Positions 11,727 through 21,735 of a DNA stretch of 64,000 bases are shown here, in pieces. The position numbers and the translations under genes are program-made. This DNA is from Prosopocoilus inquinatus (Eukaryota > Arthropoda > Insecta > Coleoptera > Lucanidae): the NCBI GenBank assembly GCA_036172665.1, contig CM069872.1, forward strand, positions 52,996,101 through 53,060,100, written 5' to 3'. Below the pieces are notes generated by a model. It was not told the origin of the DNA, did not search any database, and was given only the letters and a program-made list of their open reading frames with translations. Each line of letters begins with the position of its first letter. The first letter of the stretch is position 1.

Positions 11727-12941
11727 CGACAATTGGATGTTATTAACAATTACGGTAACCTCAAATATCATACAAAGCACGAACATAACCTCAAATATAA
11801 TAATTGTCAATTTATTTATTCATTTTTCAGTGTACATGTAAAAGCGAGTTTCCTGTCGCACTGACGACAATTGGATGTTATTAACAATTACGGTAACCTC
11901 AAATATCATACAAAGCACGAACATAACCTCAAATATAACAATTGTCAATTTATTTATTCAGTTTTCAGTGTACATGTAAAAGCGAGTTTCCTGTCGCACT
12001 GACGACAATTGGATGTTATTAACAATTACGGTAACCTCAAATATCATACAAAGCACGAACATAACCTCAAATATAATAATTGTCAATTTATTTATTCATT
12101 TTTCAGTGTACATGTAAAAGCGAGTTTCCTGTCGCACTGACGACAATTGGATGTTATTAACAATTACGGTAACCTCAAATATCATACAAAGCACGAACAT
12201 AACCTCAAATATAACAATTGTCAATTTATTTATTCAGTTTTCAGTGTACATGTAAAAGCGAGTTTCCTGTCGCACTGACGACAATTGGATGTTATTAACA
12301 ATTACGGTAACCTCAAATATCATACAAAGCACGAACATAACCTCAAATATAACAACTGTCAATTTATTTATTCATTTTTCAGTGTACGTGTAAAAGCGAG
12401 TTTCCTGTCGCACTGACGACAATTGGATGTTATTAGCAATTACGATATCTTCAAGTATCGTACAAAGCACGAACATAACCTCAAATATAACAACTGTCAA
12501 TTTATTTATTCATTTTTCAGTGTACATGTAAAAGCGAGTTTCCTGTCGCACTGACGACATTTGGATGTTATTAACAATTACGGTAACCTCAAGTATCATA
12601 TGAAGCACGAACATAACCTCAAATATAACAATTGTCAATTTATTTATTCATTTTTCAGTGTACATGTAAAAGCGAGTTTCCTGTCGCACTGACGACAATT
12701 GGATGTTATTAACAATTACGGTAACCTCAAATATCATACAAAGCACGAACATAACCTCAAATATAACAACTGTCAATTTATTTATTCATTTTTCAGTGTA
12801 CGTGTAAAAGCGAGTTTCCTGTCGCACTGACGACAATTGGATGTTATTAGCAATTACGATATCTTCAAGTATCGTACAAAGCACGAACATAACCTCAAAT
12901 ATAACAACTGTCAATTTATTTATTACATTTTTCAGTGTACC
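11559..12941 (+). repeat. 138-bp tandem array, ten copies
   Basis: The phrase AAAGCGAGTTTCCTGTCGCA recurs at about 11561 and then so that units start at 11701, 11839, 11977, 12115, 12253, 12391, 12529, 12667 and 12805, all exactly 138 bp apart. The first unit is 142 bp because it carries four extra bases (GACAATACTTTGG versus GACAATTGG). Two unit variants (ATCTTCAAGTATCG type at 12391 and 12805) recur with a period of three units, a higher-order pattern. Each unit contains an acceptor-like TTTTTCAG before TGTAC. The array ends at CAGTGTACCC. Confidence 0.95.
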
Positions 12942-13020
12942 CAACCACGCGGTTTATAGCACTAAACACATATTAGCCTCCTCTAATCATGAATGAGACA
13001 AATGAAAAAAAGAACATGAA

Positions 13021-13385
13021 AGAAAAATAATTAATTCGGTTTGCTCGCACAATCTAAATCTTTCGCTTGGCAATCTGAGATTCCCAAAAATCATTCTGGG
13101 ACATCAAAAATAAGAACAAATAAGAAACCGTATGAAACTTGCAAAAGAAAATCATCAGAAACTTAAGAGAAATGAAAGAAATGGCGACGAAATACGAGGA
13201 GACGCGAAGTAAACAACAACAAACAAAAAACAAAAGAAGATCGACCTTCACCAAGCTGAACACACGTACATAATAAAAAAAAATGAACGACGGAATGTAG
13301 CGCGCAAAACAAAGGAAGATCACGGCCGAGATGGACACAAAACGAATGAAAAACGACGAACTGCGAACGTCTATAAAATGCGAAA
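13021..13385 (+). repeat. lysine-rich dispersed repeat (family C), copy 1
   Basis: A purine-rich segment with AAAACAAAAGAAGATCG, GAGATGGACACAAAACGAAT and GAAAAACGACGAACTGCG. Matching segments occur near 34220 and 41060, and in reverse orientation near 58900-59450. In three copies the phrase reads as a short peptide, MD(A/T)K(Q/R)MKND(E/K)L. No known family was recognised. Confidence 0.55.
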
Positions 13386-13426
13386 AATGAGCATAAAAAA
13401 CAGAAAAAACAAATAATTGAAATTAA

Positions 13427-13686
13427 CCTCCGCCCACAATAATTTTTATATCCGTAAGCTAAGCGGCCGTCTTCAGTACGCTACCAACTTAAAGCACTAA
13501 AAAATGTCTAAAAACAACCTAATCACACTGACAAAATCATTTGGTTTAACATTTTTATGATTTTGTCAGTGTGATTAGGTTGTTTTTAGACATTTTTTAA
13601 TGCTTTTAAGTTGGTAGCGTACTGAAGACGGCCGCTTAGCTGCCGAAATACGTATCTACGGATATAAAAATTATTGTGGGCGGAGG
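13427..13686. mobile_element. foldback MITE flanked by TTAA
   Basis: Two long arms, starting CCTCCGCCCACAAT and ending ATTGTGGGCGGAGG, are nearly perfect reverse complements with a loop of about 20 bases near 13550. The right arm has one insertion near 13640-13660. TTAA sits on both sides (13423-13426 and 13687-13690), the piggyBac-type target duplication. The element is 260 bp and non-coding. Confidence 0.85.
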
Positions 13687-13845
13687 TTAATTTCAATTAT
13701 CTCTTAAAGCACAGTCTCCTTTACTATTTTAGAAAAAACAAAAACAAAACAAAAGAAGATTGACAACTGAGACCCGCTCGACGCTAAGCGTTGATATTGT
13801 TACGAATTCAGCGTTCGTTAAATTTATTTAAAAATAAATTCTCTG

Positions 13846-14164
13846 TACAGGGTGTTCGGAAAGTTCCAGTAAAAAAAAAAGAACTGTCGCATCTGGGAGT
13901 CCTAAGAAATTCATTTTTTCCAACTCATTATTTGTGTAAGCGGCGGCATTCATTTCGGTAATAAGAACGTACCGAGTTGTGACTGTTGTGACAGCTTCTT
14001 ACCTTAACTCAGTGGCGCGCCGACAATTTTGGCCGAATCTTTGGTAATTTTCATCTCGAAAACTAAAGGATTTTCATTAGAGTTTTTTTTTTTTGGGCGA
14101 TGACTTCAATTCACCATCACCAAGTATCATTTTTTTTGTACGGGCAATTTCCGAACGCCCTGTA
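13846..14164. mobile_element. MITE with TACAGGG(T/C)GTTCGGAAA ends
   Basis: The left end reads TACAGGGTGTTCGGAAA and the right end is the reverse complement TTTCCGAACGCCCTGTA, with one mismatch. TA at both edges fits mariner/Tc1-type insertion. The interior is non-coding. The same TACAGGGTG start occurs elsewhere (for example 35558, 39353 and 40431). Confidence 0.7.
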
Positions 14165-14229
14165 TATCTAACAAATTATTAAAACGCTACACATAATAAT
14201 TTATCTAAACGTTAAACGTCAGTCGTGCG

Positions 14230-15232
14230 ATCAGTCGTTAACTGGAAACTGTTTTCGGAGTCCTACGGGTGATGCTTAATAACAATAATAATAATCAAAG
14301 ATAAAAATTAAATAAATAAAAAAAAATAAATACGACGTAGATTCGAGAACGCGGAGCGCCGCCGTCGAATTTTCTTTCGCCTAACAGAAGATTCCGCCTC
14401 GCGAAGCAGGCAGATGCTTTCGAAGCGTCGAGACTTGACGCGACCGACCATATAAGCCTAATTCGTCATGCATTTGATCGTCACGGTATAAAATCTTACG
14501 CGGTGACAAAGAAGTATCGATTCGACTAATGGACATTCAGTATGGTGGCCCTGTCTCATCCAGTACAAGATTTTACGTGTCAAACGGGCCTAAGATGAAC
14601 CAATAAGAAACGAATCTTCAAACGAAAAAAAAAAGAAACTGTAAATAAAAAGATCTTAGACTTTAAGCGGACGGTATTCAAATTGGAAAAGGCACTCACT
14701 CCTGACGAAACGATCAATCGTTAACTGCGAACTGTTTTCGGACTCCTACGGGCGATGCTTAATAACAATGGTAATAATGACTAAAGAAAAAAAAAGCAAA
14801 ATAAATAAAGAAATTAAATACGACGTAGATTCGAGACCGCACAGCGCCGCCGCCGGACGACTGTCTGTCGAATTTTCTTTCGCCTAGTGGAAGATTCCAC
14901 CTCGCGGAGCAGGCAGATGCTTTCGAAGCATCGAGACTTGACGCGCCAGGCACTGACGTATGTAAGCCTAATTCGTCACGCATTAGATCGTCACGATATA
15001 AGATCTTGCGCGGTGGCAAAGAGGTTTCGATTCGACTAATGTACATTCACTGTGGTGGCCCTGTCTCATCTTGTAAGTTAAGATTTTACGTGTCAAACGG
15101 GCCTAAGATGAACCAGTAAGAAACGATTCTTCAAACGAAAAAAAAGAAACTGTAAATAAAAAGATTTAAGACTTTACGCGGACGGTATTCAAATTGGAAA
15201 AGGCACTCACTCCTGACGAAGCTATTAATCGA
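14230..15232 (+). repeat. 482-bp tandem duplication
   Basis: GTTTTCGG followed by an AGTCCTACGGG-like tract occurs at 14251 and 14733, a 482-bp period. The two units stay alike through CGTCGAATTTTCTTTCGCC, GATGCTTTCGAAGC, GGTGGCCCTGTCTCATC and GGAAAAGGCACTCACTCCTG. A short inverted piece at 15236-15298 repeats the unit's end backwards (GAGTGCCCTCTCCATTTTGA). The second unit holds a 95-codon minus-strand open frame that is interrupted in the first unit, so no gene is called. Confidence 0.8.
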
Positions 15233-15299
15233 TAGTGAAACGTTGAGTGCCCTCTCCATTTTGAATACTGTAGCTTAAAGTCTAAAATCTTTTTATTTA

Positions 15300-15569
15300 G
15301 GGCCGTTTTCATAATCAGTACAGGACGGAATTATATATTTTGTTCGGGTTTATTTCGAACGAGGCGGCAAAGAGAGTGTGTGCATTCGCACGTCGCTGCA
15401 GTGTTACACGTTTGCCGCCTCGTTTGTATTTAATCGAACAAAATATATAATTCCGTTCCCTAATAATCAGACTTTAAATTTAAAGTTACTTTAACCTAAA
15501 AAAAAAATACATTTGTTTCCCTATACTTAAAGTGACTTTAAATTAAAGCTTCCTTATGAAAATGGCCGT
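15300..15569. mobile_element. MITE with a second palindrome nested inside
   Basis: Outer ends GGCCGTTTTCATAA and TTATGAAAATGGCC are inverted copies with one mismatch. Inside, 15326-15455 is a second inverted repeat running from CGGAATTATATATTTTGTTC to its reverse complement ending AATATATAATTCCG. Its inner arms contain GAGGCGGCAAA and TTTGCCGCCTC. The simplest reading is one foldback element inserted into another. No clear target duplication could be fixed for either. Confidence 0.65.
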
Positions 15570-16794
15570 AAAATTAATTAAATTTAAAAAATGTCATTAA
15601 AATAGATAAATAACCAAATGAAGAATAAATAAAACAGATCGAATAACTGGCCTTAGAAAAATAAATTGACACTTCAAAAATTCGTCACTCTTTTGTTTAT
15701 CCGTTTCCGTTCTATTTTCGTTTTGTTTTATTTTCACGTCTCGAGTCGTTTTTTTTTTTTTTTTGAATCTTATGGGAAACTTGACACTTCGAGCATCCTC
15801 TCTCCGCGATCTGCAAATCTGCAAACAAGATTTCTTTTGTTTTACGCCATTGGCAGGGCTCAAAAAAAAATCGCTTCTTTTCTCCTCTCTTGAGAGGAGA
15901 GGACATTCGAATTTATTCGTGTAACTTCCATTAAATATACTGCGCCATTATTTTAAGATGTGACATGGGAATAAGTCGGTTAAGTCAACTTCCTCGATTT
16001 ATTGCATCAAATTATAGCGAATTCGAGACACTTCGTGAACGCAGCGTCTCTCAACGTCATCTTCAGCTGGAGGATGTTTTTTTTTTCATTAAGGAAGAGA
16101 ACCACTAACAGGAGGACATAACATTACCCTTTCCTTTCATTTGTCATATTTGTTCGCCCTTGCGTTTTCTTACACTTTCGCTTCGAACCACGCCCGCCTC
16201 CACTGAGCTGAGTCTGCCAACTAAGTCTGTCGATGATGAAAAGCAGCGCCAACTTGTCATACTTTACTTTACAACGACAAGAAGTCAACGAAGTCAAAAG
16301 CGACTGCGGATTGTAAATTTGTAAAACCCCCCTTAAAATGTTTATTATTAGAGATCCGCGCGCATAATTCAAGCGCGAGAGGGCGCGGTTGCGAAGTTTG
16401 GAGGACGCCGGTTGCGAAGTTTGGAAAAACGGAAGTCGCGAAAAATAATTCCGCGAAGGAACTGTCGCGGCGATAAATTTCCTCGAGGAACACTCAAGTC
16501 ATCACGGGGGCGGGAGCTCCGAGGGGGGCAGGAGGGGGGGGGGGCAAATCCGAGATGTAATTTGGGAATAAATAGAGTTGATAAATTTTAACGCGGCCGG
16601 TTTTCACTTTGCATAATTGCATTTCATCGGGATCACCTCAATTATTCATATTTGACGTCTAATAAAAATGGAAATTTCCCAGTAGAGGTCTCTTTTTCAC
16701 ACCACCGGAGACAACCATACCTACCGCTTCCGGATCGCTTTGCACAGTTTAAAAGGCGATTAATTTACAAATTTCAAAATTAATCGTATCGTGT
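15570..16794. other. intergenic, nothing recognised
   Basis: Several overlapping open frames on both strands (15600-16490) show no motif. A poly-G run lies at about 16525-16544, near the 25-bp minisatellite remnant that follows. No gene is supported. Confidence 0.35.
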
Positions 16795-16888
16795 TTTGTG
16801 ATTACTTCTCCGCCGTGTCTTCGTGATTACTTCTCCGGTCAAGACTACGCAATTACTTTTCCCCACGACTTCGTAATTACCTTATTAC
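16795..16888 (+). repeat. remnant of the 25-bp minisatellite
   Basis: About four degenerate units of the type GTGATTACTTCTCCGCC... and GCAATTACTTTTCCC, matching the 25-bp unit of 24700-25545. The hAT element at 16889 is inserted at its end. Confidence 0.7.
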
Positions 16889-19136
16889 TAAAGAGCGGAT
16901 TCTATGCTAAATGCATATTGCATGCATATTTGAGCATTTTGTTCAATTTTCGCATATTTCTTAAAAACGTGCATATATATGCATATTTGAAAGAATTTGT
17001 GTCGAAGTGAGTAAATTTTTTCCTGAATTCTTAATTCGTCAGAACATGTTGCATTAATTAGGGTCTAGTTTGCACCCTTCTTGGGCTTAAGCAGGCAGAA
17101 TTTTCCAAGTAGTGAATTAGGGATTTCCAAGTACTTTCTTAACGATGCGGTGGGGCGTTCATGTTTGCAATATTGTTTCATCACTTCTTCACGGATTATT
17201 AGTCGGTTATTGCTGCGAACGTTTAGTTCTTCCGTAAAAGTATTTTTGTTTGTGAGAAGTCCAATATGCCGAAAGACAATTCGAGCCTGGTTAGTTCCTG
17301 GATCAGAAGCTATCCCGAGCTTGCTTACACCAATGGAAGCGTATTCTGTAAAGCCTGTAGTAAAATGGTAAGTTTTAAGTTTGTTTTCTTCCTCCTTAGG
17401 TAAATATTTGCTTGGTTCTTGAATATTGAAAGTTCAGACAGTTTAAAAAAATTCAAGTTCTTGTTGTAGATACCAACCCAACGAAAATTTTCGGTCACAC
17501 AACATGTCGGGACAGAACTACACAAGTCAAAATGCAAGAAGATGAATGAATCGAAAACATTTCAATTACCCTTAGACAGTGGACCGTCGTTGATGACTTC
17601 ATCTAATGAACAACAAGAATTTAATGCTGATTTATGCGAGGCGATGATTTGTGCAAACATACCTTTGAAAAAACTGCAAAATTCTATTTTTTAAAGTTTT
17701 TTGGAAAAATATACCAAGAAAAATGTTCCCGATGAAATTACGTTAAGAAAAAATTACGTGCCTCGCATCTACAACGATACCCTAAAAGAAGTCAAGAAAA
17801 TCGTAGAAAATCAATATATTTATTTTATTGTGGATGAAACTACTGATTCTTGTGGGCGTTACATTGTAAATTTGTTAATAGGGTCTTTGCGGGAAGATAA
17901 ACCTAGTGAATCTTATTTAATAGCCTGTACACAGTTAGACAAAACTAATCATTTAAGTATTTTAAGATCTGTTAATGAATGTTTTATGAAATTTTTCTCA
18001 CCTAATGTAGTTCCTACTGAAAAAATTTTACTTATGGTATCAGATGCTGCCCCTTACATGGTTAAAGCCGGGCAGCAATTTAAAACAATTTATAAAAATT
18101 TAGTTCACGTGAGTTGTTTAGCTCATGGATGTAACAGAGTAGCTCAACATATTAGATGTGAATTTTCTGATGTAAATCTACTAATTAGTACCATTAAAAA
18201 AATATTTGTCAAAAGTCCCCTACGAATTCAGTTGTACAGGGAAAAATTGCCGAATGTACCTTTACCTCCCGAACCAGTGTTGACTAGGTGGGGAACTTGG
18301 TTGGAAGCGGCAATGTTTTATGCTGAACATTTTGTAGCAATTAAGGAATTGGTTGTAGAGTTTAATGCCCAAGATAGTGCTGCTATTGCAAAGGCACAAA
18401 ATATTGTAACAAAAACTTCATTGGCAAATCAACTGAACTTCATCAAAATGCATTACAGTTTTGTAATACAAACTATAAACAATTTAGAAAAACCGAAAAT
18501 GTCTTTAATAGAATCCGTTAAAATTGTTAAAGAATTTAAAGAGAATATTTCAAAAGTTCCAGGTAACATCGGCAGTTCAGTAAATAAAAAATGTTTATCC
18601 GTTTTAGATAAAAATAGCGGCTTCAAAACCCTTGAGGAAATTTACGAAGTTTTGAATGGAAACTTTGAAATTGACTTAAGTGTAGAATTTTCAGCTATGA
18701 GTCACTTTAAATATGCCCCAATTACCTCCGTGGATGTTGAAAGGAGTTTTTCAATTTATAAAAATATTTTGTCAGATAAAAGGCAAAATTTCCTGGTAGA
18801 GAACTTGGAAAAACACATTGTTGTAAATTATAATCGAAGATTTTTTTAGTCGTTATAATATTTACTTAATAATGTACATACATAATATACATACTTCCTT
18901 CATATAAGCGTTTACAAATAAATGTAAATAAATTGTATAAAATATAATGTTTTTTATTTGAATAAGAATGCCCATAAAACACAGTAGACCAGTTATTGCA
19001 TTATTTGAAGTGTTCGGCCTATCTTGCACATATTTCGCCATTTTTAGTGCATATATATGTGCATATTTCATCATTTTTTAGTGCATATATATGCGCATAT
19101 TTCATCAAAATTACTCGCATATAAATCCGCTCTCTA
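16889..19136 (+). mobile_element. nearly complete hAT transposon, 8-bp TSD
   Basis: The left end starts TAAAGAGCGGATTCTATGC, and the reverse complement of the right end starts TAGAGAGCGGATTTATATGC, making imperfect terminal inverted repeats. CTTATTAC is present exactly once on each side (16881-16888 and 19137-19144), a perfect 8-bp target-site duplication. Both subterminal zones are crowded with GCATAT motifs, plausible transposase-binding repeats. The 2248-bp element carries one spliced transposase gene (17266-18849). Its target was a copy of the dispersed 25-bp minisatellite. Confidence 0.95.
17266..18849 (+). pseudogene. hAT transposase, one in-frame stop
   Basis: Two exons fit: 17266-17367 and 17470-18849, with GTAAGT and TTGTTGTAG splice signals, 494 codons in all. 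Exon 1 begins MPKDNSSLVSSW and carries C28 and C31. With H46 and H52 across the junction these form a BED-type zinc finger. Exon 2 continues in frame except for TAA at 17692-17694 (codon 109), between LKKLQNSIF and SFLEKYTKKNVPDE. The catalytic part follows (FIVDETTDS near 17823, MVSDAAPYM near 18036, CLAHGCNRVA near 18116). The C-terminal hATC dimerisation segment is ITSVDVERSFSIYKN. Other than the stop the frame is open to its natural end, so the copy is young. Transposase cuts and inserts the element's DNA in the nucleus. Stop readthrough, or use of a downstream start giving a product without the BED finger, cannot be excluded. Confidence 0.9.
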
Positions 19137-19144
19137 CTTATTAC

Positions 19145-19272
19145 TAATACATTAACCTCCTGAATAATTACGAAAAACATGAATTGTATGACTATTTATG
19201 TAGCTAATCATATATTCATGAAATAAAGTTATTATTGTTATCATTATTATTAAGTCCCGTTGTGGTTTCAAG
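19145..19272 (+). other. short spacer with poly-A-signal-like tail
   Basis: Resumes the sequence interrupted by the hAT element and ends in an AATAAAGTTATTATTGTTAT tract, like the 3' end of a retroelement. No gene is called. Confidence 0.3.
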
Positions 19273-19474
19273 AGCTGTCCCTACTCAGAAGGCGAAAAGG
19301 ATGGGTTAGATGGTAAAACTAAGGACGCCAGGGAACAACCCCAGCTAATGAACGCACTGTGGAACCGCCGCCCAAGCTTCCACAAACGAAAAGTGCCAAT
19401 AGCTCTATCACCACCCTTCTACATTCAAGGGAGGGGTAGAGACGTATCGAAACTTCGTGACACAAATACAAATA
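19273..19474 (+). repeat. ~200-bp dispersed repeat, copy A
   Basis: Near-identical to 21034-21235, from CAGAAGGCGAAAAGGATGGG to CTTCGTGACACAAATACAAA. The ending in ACAAAT-type short repeats suggests the 3' tail of a LINE or SINE. The two copies are direct repeats that flank the Rho-like gene. Confidence 0.75.
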
Positions 19475-19743
19475 AACAAATTTTCTTTTTTTGTTTGGAA
19501 TGCTTGCAGTAGCTCTAAAAAAAATCAAAGTTCAAATTCTGATAAGTTTCGATAAGAAAATACCACAATCACGTACTACTTATAAAATTTCGAAAATAAA
19601 AAAGATTCTCGGAACGTCGACTGTGATGAACTGATTGAATATCTATCTCAAATTATATCATCGAAAAAAGAAAAACAGAATCGTACGCATTTTTTTTTTA
19701 AACAGCAAAATTATTTTTATATTTTTGTAAATATTTCAAAGCA
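19475..19743 (-). other. probable 3' flank of the Rho-like gene
   Basis: AT-rich sequence just downstream of the Rho-like stop codon, likely including its 3' UTR. No separate feature is seen. Confidence 0.4.
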
Positions 19744-20480
19744 TTATAAGAAAGCGCAACTGCGAGCTTTTCTTTTCTTGTTTTTCGCTGCGAAATGAGC
19801 TTTCATAGCGCTATCGAAAACGTCGTTAATATTAGTTCCATCCTTCGCAGAACATTCCACGTAAAAAGCCGCACCTATTGCTTCTTGAAGCTCCACTCCT
19901 TTCTGGTGGGTGACCTGCCGATTTGTATCATCGAGTTTTGTTCCTGTAAATCCCTCATTGCAACAAACTTACGACTCAGGGTCTTTAAAAAAATTACCGA
20001 CTAACACTAAGGGTGCGTTTGGCACGAAATGGTTAACTTCCTCGTACCAAAACTCTGTTACATCCTCGTACGAATGGTGGTTGTTCAAAGAAAAACAAAC
20101 GATGAACACGTGTGTCTGAAAGAAGTAAGTAACAGAATTTAGCACTCAGTTTATTTATTTTTGAAATTCTCACCCCTGGGTAACCTAGAGACCTTAGTCT
20201 GCTATAGTCTTCTTGCCCTACCGTATCACATATAAGGAGGTCATAGTTATCCGCCCATTTGATAACATTTTCTGAACTAAAGACAAATAAGCGATTTGGT
20301 AACATTTTCTAAACTAAAGACAAATAAGCGATGGCGGATTTAAAAACACGCAACTTACACCATGGGACTGTATGTATCCGAATATCCGTTTCCGATGTAA
20401 CTTTGCACCAAACTCGTTTTCCCCACTGCAACACCACCAACAACCGTTATTTTAACAATTTTCTGCTTTTCCATTTCCAT
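19744..20480 (-). CDS. atypical Rho-family small GTPase
   Basis: Four exons fit on the minus strand: 20359-20480, 20174-20276, 19998-20115 and 19744-19943. All have GT..AG introns and matching phases; the last intron is only 54 bp. The product is 180 aa. Landmarks are P-loop GGVAVGKTS (residues 15-23), switch II DTVGQEDYSRL (from 58), TKLD (116-119), ECSAK (144-148), and a basic tail ending in the CAAX box CAFL (177-180). The final Leu predicts geranylgeranylation and membrane attachment. Rho proteins switch between GDP and GTP to control actin and polarity. Unusual points are Val17 at the Rac Gly12 position, Met40 at Thr35 and Val60 at Ala59, while Gln62 (Gln61) is kept. The Rho insert helix after TKLD is missing. 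These changes would be expected to lower GTP hydrolysis and alter effector binding. It could be a divergent functional gene or a young pseudogene, but no frame break was found. Confidence 0.85.
20264..20337 (-). repeat. 37-bp tandem duplication of an exon boundary
   Basis: Two 37-bp copies, 20264-20300 and 20301-20337, each hold TTTGTCTTTAG followed by the start of exon 2 of the Rho-like gene. Only the copy nearer exon 2 (acceptor at 20277-20278) gives an open frame. Using the other acceptor meets a stop within 12 codons. Confidence 0.8.
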
Positions 20481-20879
20481 CGTCGTGTATACAGATCCCA
20501 CAAATTGTGTTCGTGTAAAATAAGAATCCGTGGGCCGAGTATAAATTACAGATATTCATTTTAGATAAGATAAACCACAATCAAAAATGCGCGAGGTTCT
20601 GAGCTCAAAGGAACAAAATGGAAGATCGTGTGTTACACAATTAATTTGAGATCGAGATTGAGCGTACGCAAAACCGCAATATTACCCCTAATTTCGCACA
20701 CCGTTAAGGATTTTCTTTTTGCATAGCAAAAGCAGCATCCAATGTCCTTGCTCTTTTTACAAGTGAGAGAGGTGCTCAAGTTGTGCTTGGTTGCCCAAAA
20801 TAATAATAGCCCGAAAAACTAAGAAACCTTATTTTAATAAATCCCTCAATGCAGAAAAAAAAAACATTTGGGAGGAAAA
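20481..20879. other. upstream of the Rho-like gene; repeat fragment
   Basis: Contains the presumed 5' flank of the Rho-like gene and, at about 20640-20740, a shortened copy of the ~450-bp repeat of 585-1040 (GAGATCGAGATTGAGC, CCGCAATATTACCCC). No other gene is seen. Confidence 0.45.
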
Positions 20880-21033
20880 TTACAGAACTGGACAGTTTTT
20901 AGGTTTTTCGTTTAGTTTCTCGGAGGTGACGTGAGCTTTGACTGCAGTTTTTAAAACTTCGTTGATATTAGTACCCGCCTTAGCAAAGCATTCCAAGTAA
21001 AACTTAGCATTTATGAATTTCTTAAGCTTTACT
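20880..21033 (-). pseudogene. C-terminal fragment of a second Rho-like gene
   Basis: Minus-strand frame reading KFYLECFAKAGTNINEVLK..., ending KNCPVL and a stop at 20880-20882. It aligns with the last exon of the neighbouring gene (AAFYVECSAKDGTNINDVFD... CAFL) and keeps a CAAX box, CPVL. Its upstream part is missing because homology stops where the ~200-bp repeat begins at 21034. No P-loop or switch regions were found nearby, so it is a broken paralogue. Confidence 0.8.
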
Positions 21034-21235
21034 ACTCAGAAGGCGAAAAGGATGGGTTAGATGGTAAAACTAAGGACGCCAGGGAACAATCCCAGCTGAT
21101 GAACGTACTGTGGAACCGCCGCCCAAGCTTCCACGAACGAAAAGTGCCAATAGCTCTATCACCACCCTTCTACATTCAAGGGAGGGGTAGAGACGTATCG
21201 AAACTTCGTGACACAAATACAAATAAATATATTGG
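21034..21235 (+). repeat. ~200-bp dispersed repeat, copy B
   Basis: Same sequence as 19273-19474 with a few substitutions. It truncates the Rho-like fragment at 21033 and is followed by two short near-duplicate stretches (CGCTTAAAACGC..TATAATAACAGTACAAGTT) at 21238-21330. Confidence 0.75.
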
Positions 21236-21489
21236 CACGCTTAAAACGCGTATAATAACAGTACAAGTTGGCCAAAATAAAATAAACAATCACGCTTAAA
21301 ACGCTTAGTATAATAACAGTACAAGTTAGCTTTCGTTGCCAAAATAAAATAAATCAAGCGAACTTCGTAACTCGACTCAATAGTTAACATCACAAGTAAA
21401 ATGACTAACTAAAGATCAGTATTGATCGCACGGATTGACTCGAAGTCACAAAACTGCTTGCTTAATTTAAATTTGACGCTCAAAAGTCA

Positions 21490-21735
21490 CGGTGGTAGTT
21501 TAATAGGGCGCACGAAAAAGCGCCGGAAATATTTGCGTAATAATAAAAACGGATGAATAGATAAAATAGATCGCTTTTTGACCTAACATTGCATAAGGAT
21601 TGACAAATTGAAGCGGATTTGCTACATAATAAGTCACCCCATGCAAGGCGACCACACTTGCTGTTAAAGCGTAACGAATTTTTTTAATAAAAACGAAATA
21701 AAGTAAAGTACGGGATACGTTACTCAATCAGTTGT
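21490..21735 (-). other. unrecognised hydrophobic ORF, duplicated at 46.3 kb
   Basis: A 75-codon frame (21500-21727) with two hydrophobic stretches and the phrase VALHGVTYYVAN. A matching minus-strand segment at about 46300-46480 (MAALHGMTYYVAN) is interrupted by an extra ~90 bases. I recognise no family. It may be a fragment of a retroelement or of a small membrane protein. Confidence 0.25.
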
